Shown here one piece after another: positions 44,411 through 52,573 of a DNA stretch of 64,000 nt (its first letter is position 1; every line of letters starts with the position of its first letter). The notes under the pieces are model-generated. The model had not been told where the DNA came from. It searched no databases and saw nothing but the letters and a program-made list of their open reading frames with translations. Both the position numbers and the translations under genes were made by a program. The stretch comes from Aestuariivirga litoralis (GTDB lineage Bacteria; Pseudomonadota; Alphaproteobacteria; Rhizobiales; Aestuariivirgaceae): positions 496,001 to 560,000 of the forward strand of contig NZ_WAHS01000002.1 in NCBI RefSeq assembly GCF_015714715.1. The letters run 5' to 3'.

Positions 44411-45616
44411 CTATCCCTTCAGTAGCGATTTGATTTGCACAGCTGGATTCGCGAGCGCATCGGGGCTTGGCTTCATGCCTTTGGCAATCATCATCTCAGA
44501 CAGCTTGATGTCGCGCGCAATCGCATTGCCCACGCCAATGCCACTGACGCCCATCAGGGTGCCATCGTCGGCCAAATGGAACAGGATCAGGGAACTCTCA
44601 GCTGGGCGGCGCTCCACCACATGAGGCCCCATATCAGGCATGCCCGCAATCTGCAGTGAAAGATCATGCTGGTCTGACCAGAACCAAGGAATTGCGGCAT
44701 GCGGCTTTCGCTCGCCCAGCATGTTAGCAACTGCGGTATCCGCCTGATCCTGAGCATTGCGCCATGCCTCAAGCCTAACGCGCCGCGCTCCAAATCCAGT
44801 GTGTATGAAGGAGCAGCAATCTCCAGCGGCGTAGATATCCGAGTCGGAAGTTTGCATCTCACTGTTGCAGGCGATGCCATTTTCGATCTCAAGGCCAGCC
44901 TCCTGGGCCAGCCTCACTTCGGGAGCGGCGCCGATGCCGGCGATGATCGTGTCCGCCTCGATCACACGGCCATCCTTCAGCACGACCGAATTTTCACCAA
45001 TCTCAGCGATAGCCGTGCCGATCAGAAGCTTGATGCCAGCAGCGAGATGCCGGTCATGAACAATTCTGGCAATTGCCTCGGGCACGCCGCGCATCAATAT
45101 GCGTGGCTGCGCCTCAATAAGTGTAACCTTGCAGCCCAGTTTGGCGGCTGATGAAGCAAGTTCAAGACCAATAAATCCGCCTCCGATGATCACGATTGAT
45201 TTTTCCGGCAGGAACCGTCGGCGCAAATCCAACGCATGGCCGTGGTCGCGCAGGATCACTGCATGAGGCCCGAGACTGCGAGGCTTTGCACCCGTGGCAA
45301 TCAGTAATTTGTCATAAGGGATTGAAGTTCCATCACTGAGCAGAACTTGTTTTGCCGCGCGATCAATCCGGTCCGCCGCAAGGCCCAGCCGCGCGTCGAT
45401 ATTGAGAGATGCCAGCGTGTCCGGTTGAATAAGCCATATGGGATCAGGATCACCGCTGTCAGTGACCGAAGCTTTTGAAAGTGGTGGCCGATCATAAGGC
45501 AGCACTGCTTCTTCGGAGATCAGCGTCACTGGTCCCCGATAATCGGAGGCACGAAGGCTGACGCAGGCTCGCGCAGCTGCCATTCCTCCACCAATGATGA
45601 CTATTCCAGCCGCCAT
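44411..45616 (-). CDS. mocF: FAD/NAD(P)-dependent ferredoxin reductase, MocF-like
   Basis: From ATG 45616 (MAAGIVIIGGGMAAARACVS) the protein has about 401 residues: FAD motif GGGMAAA, LPYDRPPLSK, ATGAKPRSL, NAD motif IVIIGGGFIGLELASSAAKLG, YAAGDCCS, and a reductase C-terminal domain with WFWSDQHDLSLQIAG. This is the ferredoxin reductase layout of Rieske-ferredoxin oxygenase systems. With MocE in the same operon it should feed electrons to MocD and perhaps to the three FA-hydroxylases. It leads the operon and is divergent from the second transporter's binding-protein gene. Confidence 0.9.
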   Translation of the reverse strand: MAAGIVIIGGGMAAARACVSLRASDYRGPVTLISEEAVLPYDRPPLSKASVTDSGDPDPIWLIQPDTLASLNIDARLGLAADRIDRAAKQVLLSDGTSIPYDKLLIATGAKPRSLGPHAVILRDHGHALDLRRRFLPEKSIVIIGGGFIGLELASSAAKLGCKVTLIEAQPRILMRGVPEAIARIVHDRHLAAGIKLLIGTAIAEIGENSVVLKDGRVIEADTIIAGIGAAPEVRLAQEAGLEIENGIACNSEMQTSDSDIYAAGDCCSFIHTGFGARRVRLEAWRNAQDQADTAVANMLGERKPHAAIPWFWSDQHDLSLQIAGMPDMGPHVVERRPAESSLILFHLADDGTLMGVSGIGVGNAIARDIKLSEMMIAKGMKPSPDALANPAVQIKSLLKG

Positions 45617-45774
45617 ACGACTATCTTTCTCTGCCTTGGAAAGCACAGTGGCTATCAGGTCAATGGCTTCGCAACCAGTTTTGGTTTGATTGAAAACCAT
45701 CAAGTCCGATGTTGCGTCTGGTTTGGAATAGATGTTCTACGTCTGGTCGGTGCAGTAGTAAAAGCTCAGAAGAA

Positions 45775-45784
45775 GCGTAAGCGC
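45775..45784. promoter_or_regulatory. Candidate LacI-regulator half-site upstream of transporter 2
   Basis: GCGTAAGCGC here is identical to one half of the imperfect palindrome at 52108-52132 in front of the LacI-family gene. It lies in the mocF / binding-protein divergent region, about 115 bases before the binding-protein ATG. A shared half-site is consistent with regulation by the LacI-family protein, but one 10-base match may be chance. Confidence 0.35.
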
Positions 45785-45900
45785 ACCCGGGGAAGAAATT
45801 GACCCAATTGGCATGCGCGAATGATTCACGCTGTCCAAAACGGCAAGCCAATCCCTACGCCATGAATCGATCACAAGACGCCAACCAGGAGGGAACTGAC

Positions 45901-46878
45901 ATGAATTCCAAGAAAATATTGATGACCGTTGCGGCGACCGCAGCTTTGTTTGCAGCGGGCGCTTCGGCTGCCGTGGCGGGTGCCACCATCGCAGTGATTG
46001 GCGGCAAAACCGATGACGCCTTTTTCGCCAAAGTGAAAAAAGGTATTGATGATGGCGCACTTGTGGCGAAGGCTCATGGCAGCACGGTGAGCTATCTGCA
46101 ACTGCAGACCTATGACAATATTGGCGGTGATGCTGCCAATCTGGTTCGCACCGCAATTTCTCAGAAAGCCACTGTCATTGCGGTTCCAGATTGGGTTCCC
46201 GATTCAGAGGACGAAGCGATCAAGGCCGCTCAGGCCGCTGGCATCCCTGTCATTCTGTTCAACGCAGGTGGCGGCGACAAGGCCAAGGAATTGGGCGCCA
46301 TCAACTATGTAGGTAATGAAGAATATCCCGCTGGCGTTGCGGGCGGCGAGCACTTCACGGCTACAGGCTCAAAGAATGTGATCTGCGTCAACACCGTCCC
46401 AGGCGCACAAAACCTCGAAGATCGTTGCAAAGGTATTGCCGACGGCATTGCAAAGGGTGGCGGCAAGTCCACCCAGCTGCCTCTGCCAGCAAGTTCATTT
46501 GGCAATCCCACCGCCGTTGCCGAAGCCATCAAGGCAACCTTGCTGAAGGACAAGACCATTGATGGCGTAGCAGCGATTTCCGCCGCGGACGCAGACAGTG
46601 CAGCTGCCGGCATCGAACAAGCTGGTGGCACCGGCAAGATCCTGCTCGGCTCTTTTGACATGAACGAAGCCGGCCTCGAGCGCATCAAGGCTGGAACGCA
46701 GTCTTACGCGATTGATCAACAACCTTGGCTACAGGGCTTCCTGGCGGTGACTTTGGCAGACGGGTTCGTCAACTATGGTCTCAAGCTTGCATCAGCCCCC
46801 ATCCTCACGGGCCCCGGCGTTGTCGACAAGACAACGATTGATGCGACCTTGGCTGGCGCGAAAGCCGGCTATCGCTGA
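45901..46878 (+). CDS. Periplasmic sugar/cyclitol-binding protein of ABC transporter (CUT2), copy 2
   Basis: From ATG 45901 (GGAGGG 7 bases upstream) the protein has 325 residues: signal peptide MNSKKILMTVAATAALFAAG (cleavage near AVA-GATI), then GATIAVIGGKTDDAFFAKVKK, a type-I periplasmic fold with VPDWVPDSEDEAIKAAQAAG, NYVGNEEYPAGVAGGEHF, CVNTVPGAQNLEDRCKGI and YAIDQQPWLQGFLAV. It differs clearly from copy 1, so the two importers probably carry different compounds. Adjacent mocF and isomerase genes suggest a MocB-like cyclitol-binding role. Confidence 0.9.
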   Translation: MNSKKILMTVAATAALFAAGASAAVAGATIAVIGGKTDDAFFAKVKKGIDDGALVAKAHGSTVSYLQLQTYDNIGGDAANLVRTAISQKATVIAVPDWVPDSEDEAIKAAQAAGIPVILFNAGGGDKAKELGAINYVGNEEYPAGVAGGEHFTATGSKNVICVNTVPGAQNLEDRCKGIADGIAKGGGKSTQLPLPASSFGNPTAVAEAIKATLLKDKTIDGVAAISAADADSAAAGIEQAGGTGKILLGSFDMNEAGLERIKAGTQSYAIDQQPWLQGFLAVTLADGFVNYGLKLASAPILTGPGVVDKTTIDATLAGAKAGYR

Positions 46879-46894
46879 TACCGTTAACTCCCCT

Positions 46895-46922
46895 CCGGCC
46901 CAAGTCTTTGCGCTTGGGCCGG
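46895..46922 (+). terminator. Stem-loop between binding-protein and permease genes, copy 2
   Basis: A perfect 10-base stem CCGGCCCAAG / CTTGGGCCGG with an 8-base loop lies 16 bases after the binding-protein stop, followed by AATTT. It occupies the same place as the hairpin in the first transporter operon and probably allows partial termination or protects the binding-protein mRNA. Confidence 0.7.
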
Positions 46923-46994
46923 AATTTCTGCAGCGTGATCCTCTCATTTATTGAATTCCGCGAGAATTTTGCAACCTCGAAACCGGAGAGCTCC

Positions 46995-48014
46995 ATGGAA
47001 AAGTTGACGCGGCCACTTTCTTTAGGCGGCCTCTTGCGTAAACCTGAGACAGGTTCGTTTCTGGGCCTGCTGACCGTGTTCATTTTCTTTACGATCTTTG
47101 GCGGCGCAAACTTTTTTTCCGCAACCGGCGCTGCCAGCTGGCTGAACGTTGCCGCATCACTGGGCATTATTGCCATTCCCATTGGCCTGCTGATGATTGC
47201 AGGCGAACTCGACATTTCGATCGGATCACTCATTCCCGCAGGATCAATGACCGTCGCCATCATTTCAGGACATTTTGGCATCTCCATCATCGTCGGAATA
47301 GCTGCCGCCCTCGCGGTTGGTGCCATTGTCGGATTCATCAATGGTGTGCTGGTGGTTCGAACGGCGGTTCCTTCATTTATTGTAACGCTGGGGACGCTCT
47401 TTGCAGTGGCCGGCCTGGTGTTGGGGCTGTCCGTGATCCTCACTGGTACGACCAGCGTGGCACTCAAGGCTCCTCCAGAGGCAAAATGGCTCCTTGGGCA
47501 CTTCATCGGCGGCGCCTATCAGGTAATCATCCTGTGGTGGGTGGTCATCGCACTCGCCTTCGCATTCGTCTTGCATGTTTCTCACTATGGCAACTGGATT
47601 TTCGCTATGGGCGGCGACAAAGTGAGTGCGAGAAACGCCGGTATCCCTACCGAACGGCTTACCATCATTCTTTTCATGTGCAGTGGAGTCAGCGCAACGT
47701 TCGTGGGACTTTGCCAGGCCATCCTTTATAACAGCGCGCAGGTCTCCGCGGGGCAATCCTACATCTTCAACGCCATCATATCTGTGGTCGTTGGGGGCGT
47801 TCTGCTCACGGGCGGATATGGATCGGTGTTTGGCATTGTGCTGGGAACGCTGACCTTCGCCATCGTCAATCAAGGTATTTACTACACGGCCTTTGATGCC
47901 AATTGGGCTAGCCTGATCATCGGCGTTTTGCTGCTGCTCGCTGTCTTGATGAACAACACCTTCCGTAGACTTGCGCTGGCTTACGCACCGGCCAAGGGAA
48001 AGACCGCAAAATGA
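46995..48014 (+). CDS. Sugar ABC transporter permease (CUT2, RbsC-like), copy 2
   Basis: From ATG 46995 (MEKLTRPLSLGG; GGAGAG upstream) the protein has about 339 residues with eight or more helices and motifs GELDISIGSLIPAG, VTLGTLFAVAGLV, MGGDKVSARNAGI and GGVLLTGGYGSVFGIVLG. Its last codons overlap the ATP-binding gene by four bases (ATGA). It forms the membrane channel of importer 2. Confidence 0.92.
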   Translation: MEKLTRPLSLGGLLRKPETGSFLGLLTVFIFFTIFGGANFFSATGAASWLNVAASLGIIAIPIGLLMIAGELDISIGSLIPAGSMTVAIISGHFGISIIVGIAAALAVGAIVGFINGVLVVRTAVPSFIVTLGTLFAVAGLVLGLSVILTGTTSVALKAPPEAKWLLGHFIGGAYQVIILWWVVIALAFAFVLHVSHYGNWIFAMGGDKVSARNAGIPTERLTIILFMCSGVSATFVGLCQAILYNSAQVSAGQSYIFNAIISVVVGGVLLTGGYGSVFGIVLGTLTFAIVNQGIYYTAFDANWASLIIGVLLLLAVLMNNTFRRLALAYAPAKGKTAK

Positions 48015-48829
48015 CCCAGCCCCTGCTCAGGTTGACCAACGTCAACAAGTCCTTCGGGCCCATCGACGTTCTGCATGATATTTCACTGGATGTTCATGCC
48101 GGAGAAGTCTTGTGCCTGCTCGGCGACAATGGCGCCGGTAAATCAACATTGATCCGTATTCTTTCCGGGAGTCACGCCCCAACATCCGGAACCGTTTCCA
48201 TGAGTGGAAGCGCTGTGGTCTTCAATAGCCCTCGCGATGCCAGCAGGGCGGGCATTGCCACTGTGCACCAGTTCGGCGGGACATTCCCCCTCATGAGTAT
48301 CGGCCGTTCTTTTTTTGTTGGCGAAGAACCCAAAAAGGGATGGGGGCCTTTCAAGCGCTATGACCGTTCTCGAGCAAATGAAATCGCCGTCAAGGCCGTG
48401 CGTGAGCTGGGGATCACCCGCATCACCGACGGGGACCGCCTCGTGGGTGGCCTTTCGGGTGGTGAACGGCAGGCTTTGGCGATCGCACGCGCAGTCCACT
48501 TTGGCGCAAGCGTGCTCATTCTGGACGAACCAACTGCCGCCCTTGGCGTGAAAGAAGCGGCACATGTGCTGCGCATCGTGCTGCAGGCCAGGCAGCGGGG
48601 AATCGCGGTTATTTTTATCACCCACAATGTCATTCATGCGCTGACCGTGGGTGACCACTTTGCTGTTTTGATCAAGGGCGCCAAAGCTGCGGATTTCCGC
48701 AAAGGAGAAAGGTCACGCGAAGAAATCACCGACTTGATGGCCGGCGGCGAACACATGGCTGAACTCGAAGCCGAAATTGCCACCTACATGTCCGCCAATG
48801 AGGGCCATCCGCCTTCAGTGAGCGGTTGA
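48011..48829 (+). CDS. Sugar ABC transporter ATP-binding protein (CUT2, single-domain), copy 2
   Basis: This 272-residue protein has Walker A GDNGAGKST, signature LSGGERQ, Walker B LILDEPTAA and the H-loop ITHN. Like the first importer's ATPase it carries a single nucleotide-binding domain. It overlaps the permease gene and is followed by FA-hydroxylase 3, 85 bases away on the same strand, so the hydroxylase is probably part of this operon. Confidence 0.92.
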   Translation: MTQPLLRLTNVNKSFGPIDVLHDISLDVHAGEVLCLLGDNGAGKSTLIRILSGSHAPTSGTVSMSGSAVVFNSPRDASRAGIATVHQFGGTFPLMSIGRSFFVGEEPKKGWGPFKRYDRSRANEIAVKAVRELGITRITDGDRLVGGLSGGERQALAIARAVHFGASVLILDEPTAALGVKEAAHVLRIVLQARQRGIAVIFITHNVIHALTVGDHFAVLIKGAKAADFRKGERSREEITDLMAGGEHMAELEAEIATYMSANEGHPPSVSG

Positions 48830-48914
48830 ACATCAATCTCTGCCTGGATTCACGGATTGTGCATCCATGCCGAATGCACACGATGCCCTCCAAAATGCAC
48901 CTCGGAGAACCAAA

Positions 48915-49916
48915 GTGGACGATTTAAGATTCGGAACGCGAAACAAGCGAGGCGACTGGGCGCCGAAGGACAAGCTGGAGACCGCACCCCTGTTTGTCTT
49001 TCCACCCCGTCCTCTTAAATTTTTGAAGTGGTTGCCGGGCTATTTCTACCCTTGGAACCTGCTGTTCATGGCTCTGGCCGCTCTGACGTGGTTCTATCTT
49101 ACGCCCAGTGTCGAAACATTGAAGACCTTGGCTCCCGGCTGGGTTATCTTTCTGCTCGCGCGCAATAGCGCACTTGTTTTGATCATCTATGGCCTTCTGG
49201 AGTTGCGCCTCTATATTAAGCGCGGCCAGGGAAGTAATTTCAAATATAACAGCAAGTTCCCTGCAGAACAGCCGAGCGATGTGTTCATGTTCAAAAGCCA
49301 GAACATTGACAATATCATCAGGACATTCGCAACAGGCATTCCCATCTGGACCGCCTATGAAGTGCTGGGCCTGTGGGCCTATGCCAACCACATCGGGCCA
49401 TGGGCCACTTTTGCAGAGCATCCTTATTGGCTGGTATTTTTTGGCCTCGTGATTCCTATCTATCACGAGTTCCATTTTTACTGCATTCACCGCCTCATTC
49501 ACTTTCCCCTGCTCTACAAATACATCCATTCCGTGCATCACAATTCGGTCAATCCAAGCCCCTGGTCATCATTGTCGATGCATCCGATTGAGCATCTGCT
49601 CTATTGGTCAGACTCACTCATCCATCTCATACTTCCCTCCCATCCCCTCTTGTTCTTGTACGGCCTGCAAGTCACTGGAACGGGGGCGGTCGTCGGCCAC
49701 GTCGGTTTTGATAAGATAGAGGTTGGCGACGCAGGCGGCATCGACACGCATGCTTATGCCCACTATCTGCATCACAAGTATTTCGAAGTGAACTATGCCG
49801 ATGGCACCACAGCGCTGGATAAACTATTCGGCACTTGGCATGACGGCAGCAAGGAATCGCAAGCCCAAATGGAAGCGCGCTACGAAAAGAAAGTCGCCAA
49901 GATAAACCAGAAATGA
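48915..49916 (+). CDS. FA-hydroxylase / sterol-desaturase superfamily membrane di-iron protein, paralog 3
   Basis: Starting at GTG 48915 (GGAGA 6 bases upstream) the protein reads MDDLRFGTRNKRGDW, aligning exactly with the N-termini of paralogs 1 and 2; the ATG at 48867 has no Shine-Dalgarno. It has about 333 residues, about four helices, FKYNSKFPAEQPSDVFMFKS, and histidine motifs HEFHFYCIHRLIH, HSVHH, HPIE and HYLHHKYFEVNYADG. It lies directly downstream of transporter 2, mirroring paralog 1, which lies in the transporter 1 operon. The substrate is inferred to be the imported compound. Confidence 0.85.
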   Translation: MDDLRFGTRNKRGDWAPKDKLETAPLFVFPPRPLKFLKWLPGYFYPWNLLFMALAALTWFYLTPSVETLKTLAPGWVIFLLARNSALVLIIYGLLELRLYIKRGQGSNFKYNSKFPAEQPSDVFMFKSQNIDNIIRTFATGIPIWTAYEVLGLWAYANHIGPWATFAEHPYWLVFFGLVIPIYHEFHFYCIHRLIHFPLLYKYIHSVHHNSVNPSPWSSLSMHPIEHLLYWSDSLIHLILPSHPLLFLYGLQVTGTGAVVGHVGFDKIEVGDAGGIDTHAYAHYLHHKYFEVNYADGTTALDKLFGTWHDGSKESQAQMEARYEKKVAKINQK

Positions 49917-49940
49917 TTGCGGGACGCGGTCAAGTACCCG

Positions 49941-50915
49941 TCAGTGGTAGTAATTCCGGACCCAAGTATGAGCCTGTAGCTGAGCTTTAAGTTCAGCGGG
50001 AAAGACTTGGCCGCCACAATAGGCGATATTCATGTCGACTTCCCTGCGGTTCTTCATTCCCGGGATAAGCGTCGAGAGTTGAGGTTCCGACAGGACATAA
50101 CGCATGGCTGCTTCGGCCAGTGTTGAATAGTAGGGTTTGCAAAGCGTCTTCAGAGCTTCCACACGTCTCAAAGTCTCGCCGAAGCGCTCTCCTCTGAACA
50201 TGTTGTGCTGTTGCGAGCCAGGCTCGAAGTGCGAGTATGAATCCGATACCCAGTTGCCAACCAACGAGCCCGAATCCAGGGGCACGCGCGCAATGAAGGC
50301 GCTGTTTGACTTCTCTCCAGCGGGGAAAAGCCGCTGAGCGGGGCGCTGCTCAAACATGTTGAAAATAACCTGGTAAGAGTCAACAAGTCCGTACGCGGCC
50401 GCATCAAGGGCCTCATCAGGCTCATTATCGCGCAATGAAACGCCTATCCGGTCAATTTTTCCTTCGCGCGTCAGCTTGTGGAGCGTTTCAAGCCAGTCAA
50501 GCTCGACCATGGCCGAAGCCATGAAACTGTGCATTTGGTAGAGGTCAATACGCTCTACGCCCAGACGCTTCAGCGAGCGTTCGACATTCTCGCGGAGGTA
50601 CCATTCCGGAAAGCGGCCACGCATCTGTGGTGCAGCATCATCAGGTCGCGGCCACTGTATTGGACGTACTTTGGTGGCCACATAGATCTTCGAACCTGTC
50701 CAGGTTTTCAGTGCCTGGCCGATCACCTCTTCGGAATGTCCATTTCCATATAGTTCTGCGGTGTCGACAAAATTCACGCCTTGGTCAAAAGCGTAGTGGA
50801 GCGTGTCAATGGAGTGGGCATCATCGACCTGCCCCCAATCACCGCCGAGCTGCCATGCGCCAAATCCAACTTCGCTGATCTGCCATCCGGCCCGGCCAAA
50901 ACTACGATAGCGCAT
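49941..50915 (-). CDS. Aldo/keto reductase family protein
   Basis: This protein (about 324 residues) starts MRYRSFGRAGWQISEVGFGA and carries the catalytic tetrad: Asp and Tyr in FVDTAELYGNGHSE, Lys in VATKV, His in DLYQMHSF; NADPH-site residues lie in YVLSEPQLSTLIPGMKN. ATG 50915 is preferred over the TTG one codon before. It is downstream of the LacI-family gene on the same strand. It may reduce or oxidise an inosose-type intermediate; the substrate is not shown by sequence. Confidence 0.9.
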   Translation of the reverse strand: MRYRSFGRAGWQISEVGFGAWQLGGDWGQVDDAHSIDTLHYAFDQGVNFVDTAELYGNGHSEEVIGQALKTWTGSKIYVATKVRPIQWPRPDDAAPQMRGRFPEWYLRENVERSLKRLGVERIDLYQMHSFMASAMVELDWLETLHKLTREGKIDRIGVSLRDNEPDEALDAAAYGLVDSYQVIFNMFEQRPAQRLFPAGEKSNSAFIARVPLDSGSLVGNWVSDSYSHFEPGSQQHNMFRGERFGETLRRVEALKTLCKPYYSTLAEAAMRYVLSEPQLSTLIPGMKNRREVDMNIAYCGGQVFPAELKAQLQAHTWVRNYYH

Positions 50916-51020
50916 CAATTTTCGAACCTCACACCTGCATGACCCCAGCAGCCAATCTCCACCAAGCAGATTTGCGCTTCGGTCAACAGCGCATTCGAAT
51001 AGAATTTTGATGGTTTTTAA

Positions 51021-52070
51021 TCAGGCGATTTTGGCCGGCTCTACGGCAGTGAATTCGGTCATGTTTTCCAAGCAGTGAAGCTTGAAAGCGATGTTCGAAC
51101 GGTAAGGTGCCTCAAGCCAACGATGATCCGTGTAACCGAAATGGTGCAAGAGAACGTCAACCGCAAAGCGAGACTGATGCTCAGGATTTTGATCAATCAC
51201 CAAAGTCATAAGGCCCTCCTGCAAAAGTTGCCGAGATTCTGGCGTCAGTTCATGACCGATGAAAATGGGGTGCTCATGCTTTTCGGTCTGCCTTAGCACT
51301 GCACCCACGGCATCATTTGCAGCTCCAACATTATAGATACCCACAAAATCTGTCCGCCCCTTAAGGGCAGAAATTAGGAGAAATTCAGATTTTCTGGAAT
51401 CATCGCCCCCTTCTAAAACGGCGGCTATCTCCAGGGAACTGTTGTGCAATGCCAGCGCGTCTCTAAATCCTTGCATGCGTCTGGCATGGCCAAGAACTTT
51501 TTGGTTATGGCAGAGAATTGCAACAGCGCCTGGCGATCTTGCCATTTTCGCCATGAAGAAACCTGACGTCCTTCCAGCTTCGTAATGGTCAGGGCCAGCA
51601 TATGCCAGGCGAAGTGAAGACGGAATATCGGATATTATAGTGACGACTTGCACACCCCGCGCATGGACTTTGGCGATTGCGTTGGAGATCATCTGATCAT
51701 CCATCGGATAGATGATCAGTCCATCAGCTTTTGTGTCAGAAATTGCCTTTGAAATCACTTTGGGATCATCTGTTTTGAGAATAGTGCGCTGAACGATCAC
51801 GGAGCGATCCATCCGTTCTGAGAGTCTGCCGAATTCGTGCTTCATGCGTGCTATAAGTGGCAGTTCGGCACGAGCCAGCAAAACTTCAATCCGCAACACA
51901 CGGCGATGGGTAGTCGGTAAAACGCGTTTGAGTTTCAGACGCCGCGCCGCACTCAACACCTTTTCGAGAGTCTTTTGGCTGACATTTCCACGTTCGTTCA
52001 ACACCCGGTCAACTGTCGCTGTCCCGACGCCGGCCAGTTTAGCAATGTCCTCGACTTTGTGTTTGATCAC
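51021..52070 (-). CDS. LacI-family transcriptional regulator
   Basis: The protein has an N-terminal LacI HTH (KVEDIAKLAGVGTATVDRVL, NERGNVSQKTLEKVL) and a periplasmic-binding-protein-like effector domain (IEVLLARAELPLIARM, GLIIYPMDDQMI, LAYAGPDHYEAGRTSGFFMA, DFVGIYNVGAAND, LVIDQNPEHQSRFAV). GTG 52070 has AAGG 8 bases upstream; GTG 52109 lies inside a palindrome that looks like an operator, so the shorter start (349 residues) is preferred. It probably senses a sugar or cyclitol and controls the aldo/keto reductase, itself and perhaps transporter 2. Confidence 0.85.
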   Translation of the reverse strand: MIKHKVEDIAKLAGVGTATVDRVLNERGNVSQKTLEKVLSAARRLKLKRVLPTTHRRVLRIEVLLARAELPLIARMKHEFGRLSERMDRSVIVQRTILKTDDPKVISKAISDTKADGLIIYPMDDQMISNAIAKVHARGVQVVTIISDIPSSLRLAYAGPDHYEAGRTSGFFMAKMARSPGAVAILCHNQKVLGHARRMQGFRDALALHNSSLEIAAVLEGGDDSRKSEFLLISALKGRTDFVGIYNVGAANDAVGAVLRQTEKHEHPIFIGHELTPESRQLLQEGLMTLVIDQNPEHQSRFAVDVLLHHFGYTDHRWLEAPYRSNIAFKLHCLENMTEFTAVEPAKIA

Positions 52071-52107
52071 CTGATTGCCTTGCAAACAATTTTTCTTATT
52101 CGGCGAC

Positions 52108-52132
52108 ACGCGTAAGCGCGTCGCGTATGCGT
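52108..52132. promoter_or_regulatory. Candidate LacI-type operator, autoregulatory
   Basis: This 25-base imperfect palindrome (ACGCGTAAGCG, central CGT, CGCGTATGCGT) sits just upstream of the chosen LacI-family start. Ten bases of one half (GCGTAAGCGC) recur at 45775-45784. LacI-family repressors often bind such odd-centred palindromes with a central CpG. Binding is inferred. Confidence 0.45.
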
Positions 52133-52573
52133 CAGTTTAGACGATTGGAAATGACTTGCCCAGATGACCATCCAAGAGTTGCGCGAGCAAGCTCACCCGC
52201 TTATCCTAAAGGTCAGACAGATGCAGCATGCACGAAGCTCGCTGATCCAACCTTTATGCACTGCATCATATACTGGTTGCACTTGGCGCTGGATTTCCGA
52301 AGCAAACCAAGCATTGCTGTGACCAAGATTGAGACGAACCTTGACTGATCAGCAAGCCCCCCTTTCACGGGGCTTTAGGTGGTGCGAGAGCCAGATGGAC
52401 TCGCCAACGGAGCATCCTCTTGTAAAGTGGATACTTGCCACAAGCAGTTGTCACTAACGCCAATTGCGTTCAGAGTGAACGGGTCTCATTTACCGATCTA
52501 AGACGCGTATTCCATATGTTATCCTATGCGAAGGGCTGGTTAGCTGACCAGCAGCTCGGAGCGGCGCTGCGTT
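52133..52573. other. Gene-free stretch with a hairpin
   Basis: No credible gene is seen in about 440 bases; the short open frames here have no family match or ribosome-binding site. One hairpin, AAGCCCC / GGGGCTT (52355-52361 and 52370-52376, 8-base loop), is present without a T-run. The region separates the catabolic locus from the LysR-controlled operon. Confidence 0.4.

Noticed and set aside
31524-49916. Sterol or hopanoid biosynthesis as the role of the three desaturase-type proteins
   Set aside because: No isoprenoid, squalene or sterol genes are present, and all three lie with sugar-type transporters, MocE/MocF and inositol-type enzymes.
48867-49916. ATG 48867 as start of hydroxylase 3
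   Set aside because: It has no ribosome-binding site, while GTG 48915 has GGAGA at good distance and aligns with the N-termini of both paralogs.
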